7,880 nucleotides of DNA from an uncultured Eubacterium sp. (GCA_948560485.1 CAOXUF010000042.1:1-7880), one strand, 5' to 3'. Positions 1 to 5,948 are shown, counted from the first letter of the stretch. The notes: generated by a model not told the origin, from the sequence alone. Program-made: numbers and translations.

Positions 1-23
1 GTAGAATACATGATTCTATGAAA
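1..23 (+). repeat. Left inverted repeat (IRL) of the invertible cassette
   Basis: These 23 bases are the exact reverse complement of 1115-1137. The repeat contains its own dyad: TAGAAT at 2-7 and ATTCTA at 13-18 around the asymmetric 5-nt centre ACATG, as expected of a tyrosine recombinase core site with two inverted binding arms. The site probably continues a few bases beyond the left edge of the window, because the right copy's dyad extends 4 nt outside its repeat. Confidence 0.9.
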
Positions 24-26
24 AAC

Positions 27-1001
27 TCAGGCAAGGGCTGCTAGTTTATCGATTTGTTTTTTCTTAAATTCAAAGGATGAATGGAAATAGTAATCCATGG
101 TTATCTTGATATCTGCATGGCCTAAGATCTCACTGAGCGTTTTGGGATCCATGCCGGAAGTAATGCAGCGTGTTGCAAATGTATGTCTTAATGTGTGAAA
201 ATTATAATATGGAATTCCTGCCTGCTGCAAAAAACGCTGATATTGGTACTGAAAGGTTCTTGGATCCATCGGCCCTTTAGATTTTGACGTTAAAAGGAAC
301 TCCTCCTTTTCTGCAGATTTTAATTTCTTCTCCAATAAAGGGATTAAAAAGGAAGGAAATGGAATCTGACGTATCGAAGAATTGGTTTTTGGTGAAGTCA
401 GGAATAGCTTGGATTTATTTTCGCCATTTTTCTGGCCTACCGATAATCGCTGAACAGTGGCACATATCGTAAGATAGCCTTCCTGGATGTGGACATTTTC
501 CCATTTAAGTGCACAGATTTCCCCCAGGCGCATTCCTGTATAAAGACAAAGATAAATCCCGAATCCCGCCTGGCTCCAGGTTTCTTTTATGTATTTTTCC
601 AGTTTTGTCTGTTCCTGCACGGAAAGCACCTGAACCAGCGTCTTCTTCTTTTTTCTGCCGCAGGAAATACCGCTCCATTCACTGATAATTCCTTTGGCCA
701 ATGCCGTTTTCATCGTCCTGTTCACAATCATTACTGTTGTATGGATAATGCTGTCCGAACCCGTTAATCCCCTCTTTTTTGCTGATAATTCTGATGTTTT
801 CTTTAAATCATCAAAAAATTGAAGCATGTATCCAGGTGTAATCTGTTTAATGGGAATAGACTGAACATAGGGTAAAATATACTTTTTTGCATGATGCGTA
901 TACTTTACATAGGTAGAAAGTGCATGTGTCTGGTAGATTTCCTCTAACCAAGCTTCCAGAATTTCCTCAAACAATACTTCTTTTTCTTTTGCTGCCATCA
1001 T
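27..1001 (-). CDS. Tyrosine recombinase/integrase, likely the invertase of its own promoter cassette
   Basis: This is a 324-aa phage-integrase-family site-specific recombinase. Residues about 8-110 form the SAM-like core-binding domain (starting near FEEILEAWLEE) and about 120-320 the catalytic domain. The full catalytic set is visible: R158 in TGMRLGEI, K205 in TSPKT, H269 and R272 in HTLRHTF, H295 in LGHADI, and the likely nucleophile Y305 in TMDYYFH. The start is the ATG at 1001, placed 6 nt after AGGAGG (complement of 1008-1013); an adjacent in-frame ATG (998) and a TTG (1004) are less well or similarly spaced. The gene lies wholly inside the inverted repeats with its stop almost touching the left one, and diverges from the outward promoter. 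No good promoter was found on its own strand, so expression may be low or come from outside. Resemblance to Tn916/Xer-type integrases leaves an ICE or prophage origin possible, but no excisionase or att core other than the repeats is seen. Confidence 0.93.
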   Translation of the reverse strand: MMAAKEKEVLFEEILEAWLEEIYQTHALSTYVKYTHHAKKYILPYVQSIPIKQITPGYMLQFFDDLKKTSELSAKKRGLTGSDSIIHTTVMIVNRTMKTALAKGIISEWSGISCGRKKKKTLVQVLSVQEQTKLEKYIKETWSQAGFGIYLCLYTGMRLGEICALKWENVHIQEGYLTICATVQRLSVGQKNGENKSKLFLTSPKTNSSIRQIPFPSFLIPLLEKKLKSAEKEEFLLTSKSKGPMDPRTFQYQYQRFLQQAGIPYYNFHTLRHTFATRCITSGMDPKTLSEILGHADIKITMDYYFHSSFEFKKKQIDKLAALA

Positions 1002-1037
1002 CAAAAACCTCCTACAAATTAAAACAATGTTAATAGC

Positions 1038-1083
1038 TTCTTAAGAACTTTAAAGACTTTTTAGCAGAAATTTCTATTGAAAT
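1038..1083. other. Cluster of short dyads upstream of the switch promoter
   Basis: Several perfect palindromes are packed between the recombinase start and the promoter: TTCTTAAGAA (1038-1047), CTTTAAAG (1048-1055), AGAAATTTCT (1066-1075) and the dyad ATTTC-TATT-GAAAT (1070-1083), which overlaps the -35 hexamer. The TTTC...GAAA ends of the last dyad resemble the outer ends of the recombination site. They could be accessory recombinase sites, an operator, or chance in AT-rich DNA; nothing in the sequence decides this. Confidence 0.35.
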
Positions 1084-1105
1084 CATTGATAATTAGTAGT
1101 ATACT
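1077..1105 (+). promoter_or_regulatory. Sigma-A-type switch promoter, facing the polysaccharide operon (ON orientation)
   Basis: TTGAAA (1077-1082) and TATACT (1100-1105) are separated by exactly 17 nt, close to the sigma-A consensus. Transcription is expected to start near 1112, just inside the right inverted repeat, so the repeat itself would be the first part of the transcript. Because it lies between the inverted repeats, recombination would turn it away from the operon. It is the best promoter found in the window. Confidence 0.82.
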
Positions 1106-1114
1106 ATAGCATAG

Positions 1115-1137
1115 TTTCATAGAATCATGTATTCTAC
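1115..1137 (-). repeat. Right inverted repeat (IRR) with recombination core site
   Basis: This is the exact reverse complement of 1-23. An imperfect dyad spans 1115-1141: TTTCATAGAAT (1115-1125), centre CATGT (1126-1130), then ATTCTACGAAA (1131-1141). The two 11-bp arms differ at one position. The centre is asymmetric and inverted relative to the left copy (ACATG), so recombination between the copies would invert the segment rather than delete it. Confidence 0.9.
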
Positions 1138-1153
1138 GAAATTTTTATTATCA

Positions 1154-1190
1154 GGATAAGGGCTTGTTTTATTTTGAATCTGCTTTATCC
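1154..1190 (+). promoter_or_regulatory. Possible hairpin in the 5' leader of the first antiterminator gene
   Basis: GGATAAGG (1154-1161) can pair with CTTTATCC (1183-1190), giving 8 bp with one G-U and a 21-nt loop. No U-tract follows, so it is not an intrinsic terminator. It lies about 40 nt into the predicted switch transcript, outside the invertible segment, and could be a structured element recognised by an antiterminator. The evidence is pairing alone. Confidence 0.3.
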
Positions 1191-1274
1191 GGAAAGAGAT
1201 GATGGTTTTGGGAGAGGAGATTATCTGGAAGTTTGGAAGAAGAGGACTGGAAAGAGAAGACGGAAAGGTAAAGA

Positions 1275-1305
1275 TTCTTCCCAGAGGAAAATTTATCCGG
1301 AAGGA
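1275..1305 (+). promoter_or_regulatory. Hairpin that could mask the ribosome binding site of the first antiterminator gene
   Basis: TTCTTCC (1275-1281) can pair with GGAAGGA (1299-1305) in a 7-bp stem, and GGA (1286-1288) with TCC (1296-1298) inside it. The 3' arm covers most of the Shine-Dalgarno sequence AAGGAG (1301-1306) that serves the ATG at 1316. Folding would lower translation of the antiterminator. This is a pairing prediction only. Confidence 0.35.
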
Positions 1306-1315
1306 GAAAGAATGC

Positions 1316-1873
1316 ATGGAACAGGAGAATTGGTATATTCTTCGGACATTTAATGAACAGGAAAAGGAAGCGGCAGAACTTCTTATTCGTGCCGTTCCCA
1401 AGTCCATGTACAGTTTATGCCGTATTCCGCAGAAACTTAGGGCGTTTCGCACAGGCGGAGAATTCCGGCTGGTGAAGGATATCATGTTCCCCGGTTATCT
1501 TTTTGTTAAGACAGGCTGTCCGGAAAAACTGCAGAAAGAATTAAAAAAATCCCGTGAATTCCCCCAGTTTTTTCCTTTTGGCAAGAATGCCATGGGGGAG
1601 GACGAACTGATTGAAGTGGGAGGCCAGGATCTTGCATTTCTTCAGAAAGTTTGCGGGACAAAACTGCAGAACGCGATGGGCGTTTCGGATGTTATGCTGG
1701 GAGAAGATAAGAAGATTGTGGCGGCACACGGGGCATTAGAGCACTATGTTCACCAGATTGTACGTCAGAACCTGCATCGGAGGTTTGCTGTGGCTGAAGT
1801 GCCTCTGTTTAACCGAAAGCAGACGGTTCTTTTTGGGATAAAGCTGGAACAGGATCGGTATTTTGTGGCATAG
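1316..1873 (+). CDS. NusG-like transcription antiterminator, LoaP/UpxY family (first copy)
   Basis: This 185-aa protein has the layout of a specialised NusG paralog. An N-terminal NGN domain (about 5-115) starts NWYILRTF and carries the hallmark MFPGYLFVKT at 57-66. A C-terminal KOW-like domain (about 130-178) runs from KKIVAAHGALEHYVHQIVR to VLFGIKLE. Family members bind elongating RNA polymerase and let it pass terminators in long operons, commonly polysaccharide clusters. The start at 1316 is chosen because AAGGAG lies 9 nt upstream and MEQENWYIL matches the usual NusG N-terminus; the frame is open back to 1199, but the extra 39 residues are rich in K/R/E and match nothing in the family. 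It is the first gene after the invertible promoter, so its synthesis depends on the ON orientation. The NGN domain is more divergent than in the second copy. A housekeeping NusG is unlikely given the context. Confidence 0.87.
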   Translation: MEQENWYILRTFNEQEKEAAELLIRAVPKSMYSLCRIPQKLRAFRTGGEFRLVKDIMFPGYLFVKTGCPEKLQKELKKSREFPQFFPFGKNAMGEDELIEVGGQDLAFLQKVCGTKLQNAMGVSDVMLGEDKKIVAAHGALEHYVHQIVRQNLHRRFAVAEVPLFNRKQTVLFGIKLEQDRYFVA

Positions 1874-1914
1874 TAAAAAGGTTATGGTAAAAAGCTTATT
1901 GTAAAAAAGCTAAA
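1873..1914 (+). repeat. Three 14-bp tandem repeats after the first antiterminator gene
   Basis: Three consecutive 14-nt units begin GTAAAAAGGTTATG (1873), GTAAAAAGCTTATT (1887) and GTAAAAAAGCTAAA (1901). The first overlaps the last base of the stop codon. The units diverge progressively. They may be a slippage product or a spacer in the untranslated RNA; no coding role is seen. Confidence 0.6.
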
Positions 1915-1930
1915 AGCACATATTGAAGAA

Positions 1931-1954
1931 TCCCTGCGGTTATCGCCGTGGGGA
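1931..1954 (+). promoter_or_regulatory. GC-rich RNA hairpin between the two antiterminator genes
   Basis: TCCCTGCGG (1931-1939) pairs with CCGTGGGGA (1946-1954) around the 6-nt loop TTATCG: 9 bp with two G-U pairs, the most stable stem noticed in the window. No U-tract follows, so it is not an intrinsic terminator. LoaP proteins are known to recognise RNA hairpins in the leaders of their target operons, and this one sits ahead of the rest of the operon, so it is a good candidate for such an element. Its 3' arm also contains the GGGGA part of the ribosome binding site of the small open frame that follows. Confidence 0.5.
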
Positions 1955-1962
1955 GGACGAAG

Positions 1963-2049
1963 ATGGAACATAGAGAAGGAAAAGTGAACGTCCGGGAAAA
2001 TATTCCGGAATGGCGAAGCACGCTTATTTTTGGCCTGTTTTCGTGTTAA
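1963..2049 (+). CDS. Possible 28-aa leader peptide
   Basis: An ATG at 1963 follows GGGGAGGA (1950-1957) with good spacing and opens a frame of 28 codons ending in TAA (2047-2049). The peptide begins MEHREGKVNV and ends STLIFGLFSC; it has a charged first half and a short hydrophobic end. The ribosome binding site is partly inside the 1931-1954 hairpin and a second hairpin (1991-2009) lies within the frame, which would suit a leader peptide coupling translation to RNA folding. I do not recognise the peptide. The alternative is that the GA-rich stretch is an RNA element and the frame is fortuitous. Confidence 0.35.
   Translation: MEHREGKVNVRENIPEWRSTLIFGLFSC
1991..2009 (+). promoter_or_regulatory. 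Second hairpin in the leader of the second antiterminator gene
   Basis: TCCGGGA (1991-1997) pairs with TTCCGGA (2003-2009) around the loop AAATA: 7 bp with one G-U. A U-rich run (TTATTTTT, 2024-2031) lies 14 nt beyond it, too far for a classical terminator. With the hairpin at 1931-1954 it makes a compact two-stem leader. Confidence 0.35.
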
Positions 2050-2062
2050 ACAACTGTATAAT
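2034..2062 (+). promoter_or_regulatory. Possible secondary promoter upstream of the second antiterminator gene
   Basis: A perfect TATAAT (2057-2062) lies about 90 nt before the second antiterminator gene. The best -35 match at a normal distance is poor (CTGTTT, 2035-2040, 16-nt spacing). If active it would start transcription near 2069, outside the control of the invertible promoter and downstream of the leader hairpins. A -10 hexamer alone is weak evidence in AT-rich DNA. Confidence 0.35.
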
Positions 2063-2149
2063 AATTCAGCTGAGTGAAATGTGTAACCTGCTTTTTCGAC
2101 ATTCCATATTTACGTTTTTAAAGAAAAACCGGACAGGGAGAATTTGACT

Positions 2150-2737
2150 ATGTGGTATGTGATACAGACAATCACCGGGAAAGAACAGGAGCTGGTAGAT
2201 GTTATCTGGCGGGTGCTGACTGGTGAAAGGAAGAAGTATAAGCACTGTTTTGTTCTCTATCAGGAATATGACCGCAGAAGCGGTGGGAAATTGGAAACCT
2301 GTATTGAAGTATTATTTCCTTCTTATGTATTTGTTGAAACTAATGTGCCAGAAGAATTTTTCCTGGAATTAAAACATGTACCAAAGATGAGCAGGTTTTT
2401 GGGCGCAGAGGGATGTTTTTGGAACATTAACAAGGAAGAAGAGCGGTTTTTATGCCATATGTTGGAAAAAAGTGATTGCCAATTAAAGGAGATAAAATTA
2501 GAACCGCATGAACCAAAGAAAAATTATTGTATTAGGCCCTCTTTTGTCTGGGTAAATGAAAAAGGAGAGATAAAAGGGGCAAATGGAGTTCTTAGTGATT
2601 ATTTGGATAAGATGGTAAAACAACGACTAAGAAAGCGCAGTGTAGTGATAGAACTATCATTTTGCGGAAAAATAAGGAGGATTCGGCTGAGTATTCGGCT
2701 GGCAGGGGATGAATATGGAAAAAATGTACAGAAATAA
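2150..2737 (+). CDS. loaP: NusG-like transcription antiterminator, LoaP family (second copy)
   Basis: This 195-aa protein is a second NusG paralog. It starts MWYVIQTITGKEQE, and its NGN domain (1-110) contains the LoaP-like stretch CFVLYQEYDRRSGGK (33-47) and VLFPSYVFVET (54-64). The C-terminal region (about 125-186) has the KOW-like run KGANGVLSDYLDKMVKQRL followed by an unusually basic end, KIRRIRLSIRL. The ATG at 2150 is preferred over the in-frame TTG at 2144 because AGGGAG (2135-2140) is 9 nt upstream and the family usually begins MWYV. It resembles known LoaP proteins more closely than the first copy does. It lies 48 nt before the first biosynthetic gene, so that operon body is its likely target. 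The protein has seven cysteines, which is odd for a NusG paralog; nothing shows a metal site. The family call is firm; the division of labour with the first copy is unknown. Confidence 0.87.
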   Translation: MWYVIQTITGKEQELVDVIWRVLTGERKKYKHCFVLYQEYDRRSGGKLETCIEVLFPSYVFVETNVPEEFFLELKHVPKMSRFLGAEGCFWNINKEEERFLCHMLEKSDCQLKEIKLEPHEPKKNYCIRPSFVWVNEKGEIKGANGVLSDYLDKMVKQRLRKRSVVIELSFCGKIRRIRLSIRLAGDEYGKNVQK

Positions 2738-2785
2738 AGAAGTTGTTTTCTGTGTTGAGAATCTTAACCGAGGAGATGACTTAGT

Positions 2786-4657
2786 ATGAGCAAGAATCGA
2801 TTAGAAAAATATCTTCCAGGAAATAAACGGGTCAGGATGTTGGTGCTGATGGCGGTGGACATTGGTATGGTCTGCCTGGCTTCTTTTTTGGGATTGTTTA
2901 TTCGATTTGATATGAACCTTGGAAGAATTCCAGAGGAATATATTCAGGCAGTATCCACCTATCTGCCGTTTTATGTGATTGCTACGATAGCAGTCTTTTT
3001 TTTACTGCGGATGTATGCCACGATGTGGAGCGTGGCGGGAGTTCGGGAAGCTGGGCATATTGTAGGAGCCTGCGGACTGGCATCATTAATTCAAATTGCC
3101 GGAATGCTGATGCTCGAATATAAGGTTCCAAGAAGCTATTATGTTCTTTCCTTTTTGGCATTGTGTGTTGGTGAAGAACTGGTTCGGCTCTCTTACCGGA
3201 TTTTAACGACAATGACATTGCCAGGGAAGAGCAGAAAAGAGGGCAGCCGGGTGCTTATTGCAGGAGCTGGAACGAGTGGTGTTGTTATTTTAAAAGAAAT
3301 GATGACCAGCCAGTATGCGCAGGGGCGTGTTGTCTGTTTTGTGGATGACGATAAGAACAAGGTTGGAAAGATCTTAAATGGCGTTCCTATTGGCGGAAAG
3401 AGGGAAGATATTCCTAAGCTGGTGGAAAAGTATAAGGTGGATGAGATATACATTGCCATGCCTTCAGCACCGGCCAGGGACAGAAAAGAGATTATTGAGA
3501 TTTGCCGGGAAACTGGATGCAGGATAAAAATTTTACCAGGGATTTATCAACTGCTTAACGGAGAAGTCAGCGTGGGGCGGCTGAGGGAAGTGCAGATTGA
3601 AGACCTTCTAGGCCGAGAACCTGTCCAGGTAAATATGGATGAAATTTTGGATTATGTCAATGGAAAAGTTGTGCTGGTGACAGGTGGAGGCGGTTCTATC
3701 GGAAGTGAGCTGTGCCGCCAGATTGCCGGTCATCAGCCAAAACAATTGATTGTTTTTGATGTGTATGAGAATAATGCTTATGATTTGCAGCAGGAATTGA
3801 GAGATAAATTTCCAGGATTAAATTTAACTGTGTTGATTGGATCAGTAAGAAATACGCATCGGATAGTGTCTGTTTTTGCACAGTACCACCCCGATATTGT
3901 GTACCATGCGGCAGCACATAAGCATGTGCCACTTATGGAGGATAGTCCCAATGAAGCGATAAAAAATAACGTTTTTGGTACATATAAAACGGCAAAAGCA
4001 GCAGATAAGTATGGGACAAAGCGGTTTGTGCTGATTTCTACAGATAAAGCAGTAAATCCAACGAACATCATGGGGGCATCCAAAAGGATGTGTGAGATGG
4101 TGATTCAAATGATGAATGTAAAATCAAAAACAGATTTTGTGGCGGTGCGCTTTGGCAATGTGTTGGGGAGTAACGGCTCAGTAATTCCATTGTTTAAAAA
4201 GCAGATCGAACAAGGCGGGCCTGTGACTGTGACACATCCTGAGATTATCCGGTATTTTATGACAATACCAGAAGCAGTTTCTCTGGTGTTACAGGCTGGG
4301 GTATATGCAAAAGGCGGAGAGATTTTCGTATTGGACATGGGAGAACCGGTAAAAATATTGGATTTAGCAAAGAATCTGATTCGACTTTCCGGGTATAAGC
4401 CGGGAGAGGATATTCCAATTACGTTTTCTGGATTAAGACCAGGAGAAAAGCTGTATGAGGAACTTTTGATGGAAGAAGAGGGGCTTTTGGATACGCCAAA
4501 TAAAATGATTCATATTGGAAAGCCGATTGAATTTGATATGGATATGTTCAGCAGGCAGTTAGACCGGCTGTATGAGGTGGCAAATTTAGATTCGGAAGAG
4601 ATACGAGAGGAGGTGAAAAAGATTGTACCAACATATCAGATGAATAATCTAAGATGA
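2786..4657 (+). CDS. Membrane-bound UDP-N-acetylhexosamine 4,6-dehydratase (PglF/CapD/FlaA1-like)
   Basis: This 623-aa protein has the normal length for the long, membrane-anchored dehydratases (PglF, WbpM, CapD, EpsC). Residues 17-135 contain about four transmembrane helices. A first Rossmann-like domain (about 154-275) has IAGAGTSG at 158-165. The catalytic SDR domain begins near 293 with TGGGGSIGSE (299-308, NAD-binding) and continues with YHAAAHKHVP (373-382) and STDKAV (418-423). In place of the usual YxxxK it has M429...K433 (NIMGASKR), the Tyr-to-Met change typical of this family. It would convert UDP-GlcNAc to the 4-keto-6-deoxy sugar, the first step to bacillosamine-type or AATGal-type sugars. 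AGGAG (2771-2775) supports the ATG at 2786. The adjacent aminotransferase is the expected next enzyme. Whether C5 is retained or inverted cannot be read from sequence by eye. Confidence 0.93.
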   Translation: MSKNRLEKYLPGNKRVRMLVLMAVDIGMVCLASFLGLFIRFDMNLGRIPEEYIQAVSTYLPFYVIATIAVFFLLRMYATMWSVAGVREAGHIVGACGLASLIQIAGMLMLEYKVPRSYYVLSFLALCVGEELVRLSYRILTTMTLPGKSRKEGSRVLIAGAGTSGVVILKEMMTSQYAQGRVVCFVDDDKNKVGKILNGVPIGGKREDIPKLVEKYKVDEIYIAMPSAPARDRKEIIEICRETGCRIKILPGIYQLLNGEVSVGRLREVQIEDLLGREPVQVNMDEILDYVNGKVVLVTGGGGSIGSELCRQIAGHQPKQLIVFDVYENNAYDLQQELRDKFPGLNLTVLIGSVRNTHRIVSVFAQYHPDIVYHAAAHKHVPLMEDSPNEAIKNNVFGTYKTAKAADKYGTKRFVLISTDKAVNPTNIMGASKRMCEMVIQMMNVKSKTDFVAVRFGNVLGSNGSVIPLFKKQIEQGGPVTVTHPEIIRYFMTIPEAVSLVLQAGVYAKGGEIFVLDMGEPVKILDLAKNLIRLSGYKPGEDIPITFSGLRPGEKLYEELLMEEEGLLDTPNKMIHIGKPIEFDMDMFSRQLDRLYEVANLDSEEIREEVKKIVPTYQMNNLR

Positions 4658-4704
4658 TTAAATCCATGAGTAGAATTATCATAAATACTGTTTAGGAGAT
4701 GATT

Positions 4705-5856
4705 GTGATTAAAAAAAATAATAATACGATTTATTTGTCCAGCCCAACAATGAATGGGTATGAAATGAACTATATTCAGGAAGCATTTGCCACAAATTGG
4801 ATTGCACCATTAGGAAAAAACGTAGATGAATTTGAAAATGAAATAGCATTATATGTTGGAGTGGGATATGCAGCGGCATTGAGTGCTGGTACTGCTGCCT
4901 TGCATTTAGCTGTTAAATTGGCCGGTATTGAACCAGGAGATACAGTTCTTTCTTCTTCACTGACCTTTGCCGCTACTTGTAATCCGGTTGTTTATGAAAG
5001 AGGAAGATTAGTATTTATTGATGCCGAAAAAGATACTTGGAATATGTCGCCGGAAGCTTTGGAAGAAGGTTTTCGTAAATATCCGAATACTAAAGCTGTT
5101 ATATTGGCTCATCTTTATGGAACACCTGCAAAGCTGGATAAAATCATAAACATCTGCAATAAATATGGTGCAGTCTTGATTGAAGATGCAGCGGAAGCAT
5201 TAGGGAGTAGTTATAAAGGGAAAAAATGCGGGTCTTTTGGAAAATATGGCATTCTCTCTTTTAATGGCAATAAAATTATTACAACTTCAGGAGGTGGAAT
5301 GCTTTTATCAGACAAGGCAGAAGATATACAAAAAGCCAAGTTTTGGTCTACACAATCTAGAGAACCAGCAAGACATTATGAGCATAAGGAAATTGGTTAC
5401 AACTATCGAATGAGTAATATCGTAGCGGGTATAGGACGTGGCCAGCTAATTACCTTAGAAGAATATAAAATGAAAAAGCAAAAAATTTATGGCGAATATA
5501 GAAATGCTTTTTCAAAAATTCCAGGATTGGCAATGAATCCACTAAATGATGACGGTGAATCCAACAACTGGTTATCTTGTATTACTGTTGGAGAAGGATG
5601 GATAAAACAAGGAAGTACACCATTAAAACTAATGGAAACACTGGAAAAGGAAAAAATTGAAAGCCGTCCTATATGGAAACCAATGCATCTACAACCTGTA
5701 TACAAAGAAAATGAGTTTATTCAGGTAGAAAGCTGTAACGGATGTTCTGTTAGTGAGGATATTTTTAATCGCGGATTATGTTTGCCAAGTGACATAAAAA
5801 CCTCGGAAATTGACAGAAAAAAAATAATCGATATAGTCAGCTCAGAATTTAATTAA
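4705..5856 (+). CDS. PLP-dependent nucleotide-sugar aminotransferase (DegT/DnrJ/EryC1/StrS family, PglE-like)
   Basis: This 383-aa protein has the usual length of DegT-family sugar aminotransferases. Visible landmarks are the PLP-phosphate-binding SAGTAALHLA (about 60-69), D161 in IEDAAEALGSSY, which should contact the pyridine nitrogen, and the Schiff-base lysine K190 in SFNGNKIITTSGGGM. With the preceding dehydratase it should aminate C4 of the 4-keto-6-deoxy-HexNAc, giving a UDP-4-amino-4,6-dideoxy-HexNAc. The GTG at 4705 is chosen as start: AGGAG (4694-4698) is 6 nt away, whereas the in-frame ATG at 4699 directly abuts the ribosome binding site. Codons 3-5 form a run of eight A (4711-4718). 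From here rightward the DNA is visibly more AT-rich than in the genes before it. The gluco or galacto configuration of the product cannot be told. Confidence 0.93.
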   Translation: MIKKNNNTIYLSSPTMNGYEMNYIQEAFATNWIAPLGKNVDEFENEIALYVGVGYAAALSAGTAALHLAVKLAGIEPGDTVLSSSLTFAATCNPVVYERGRLVFIDAEKDTWNMSPEALEEGFRKYPNTKAVILAHLYGTPAKLDKIINICNKYGAVLIEDAAEALGSSYKGKKCGSFGKYGILSFNGNKIITTSGGGMLLSDKAEDIQKAKFWSTQSREPARHYEHKEIGYNYRMSNIVAGIGRGQLITLEEYKMKKQKIYGEYRNAFSKIPGLAMNPLNDDGESNNWLSCITVGEGWIKQGSTPLKLMETLEKEKIESRPIWKPMHLQPVYKENEFIQVESCNGCSVSEDIFNRGLCLPSDIKTSEIDRKKIIDIVSSEFN

Positions 5857-5948
5857 AAAATCATGTTGCTTGTAATAAGGCCTTTTTAAGGTAATTAAAT
5901 TTTATCAGATTGGAGAAAAACGAAACACAATCGTTAGTATTTGTTTTT

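Larger units (their letters stand above)
1..1137. mobile_element. Invertible DNA cassette (recombinase gene plus outward promoter between inverted repeats)
   Basis: A perfect 23-bp inverted repeat bounds a segment of about 1.1 kb. It holds one complete tyrosine recombinase gene (minus strand) and one near-consensus sigma-A promoter pointing out through the right repeat. The recombinase stop codon lies only 3 nt inside the left repeat and the promoter -10 lies 9 nt inside the right repeat, so the segment contains little else. This is the layout of a phase-variation switch, as known for invertible promoters upstream of Bacteroides capsule operons and for clostridial invertible switches, but here the recombinase travels inside the segment. 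That inversion occurs is inferred from the architecture; one orientation is all that can be seen. Confidence 0.87.

Noticed and set aside
284..767. Plus-strand open frames opposite the recombinase (284-472, 489-767)
   Set aside because: They are antisense to a gene with intact catalytic motifs, show no recognisable domain and have no convincing ribosome binding site.
1014..1114. Promoter for the recombinase on the minus strand
   Set aside because: Hexamers such as TTTAAT and TATTAA occur, but none has an acceptable -35 partner or a sensible distance to the ribosome binding site.
1..1137. Integrase as part of a prophage or integrative conjugative element
   Set aside because: The inverted repeats fit tightly around this one gene and a promoter. 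No excisionase, relaxase or phage gene is present, and the repeats are inverted rather than direct, which favours inversion over excision.
1199..1315. N-terminal extension of the first antiterminator back to 1199
   Set aside because: There is no good ribosome binding site at 1199, the 39 residues match nothing in NusG-like proteins, and the ATG at 1316 is well placed after AAGGAG.
1899..1926. Promoter TTGTAA-N16-TATTGA after the first antiterminator gene
   Set aside because: Both hexamers are weak and the region is a low-complexity A-rich repeat.
4670..4690. Third recombination half-site (GTAGAAT before the aminotransferase gene)
   Set aside because: Only the 7-nt GTAGAAT core matches; the second arm and the TTTC end are missing.
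5876..5895. Terminator at AAGGCCTTTTTAAGG after the aminotransferase gene
   Set aside because: The possible stem is only about 4 bp with a 3-nt loop and no strong U-tract; the next gene continues on the same strand.
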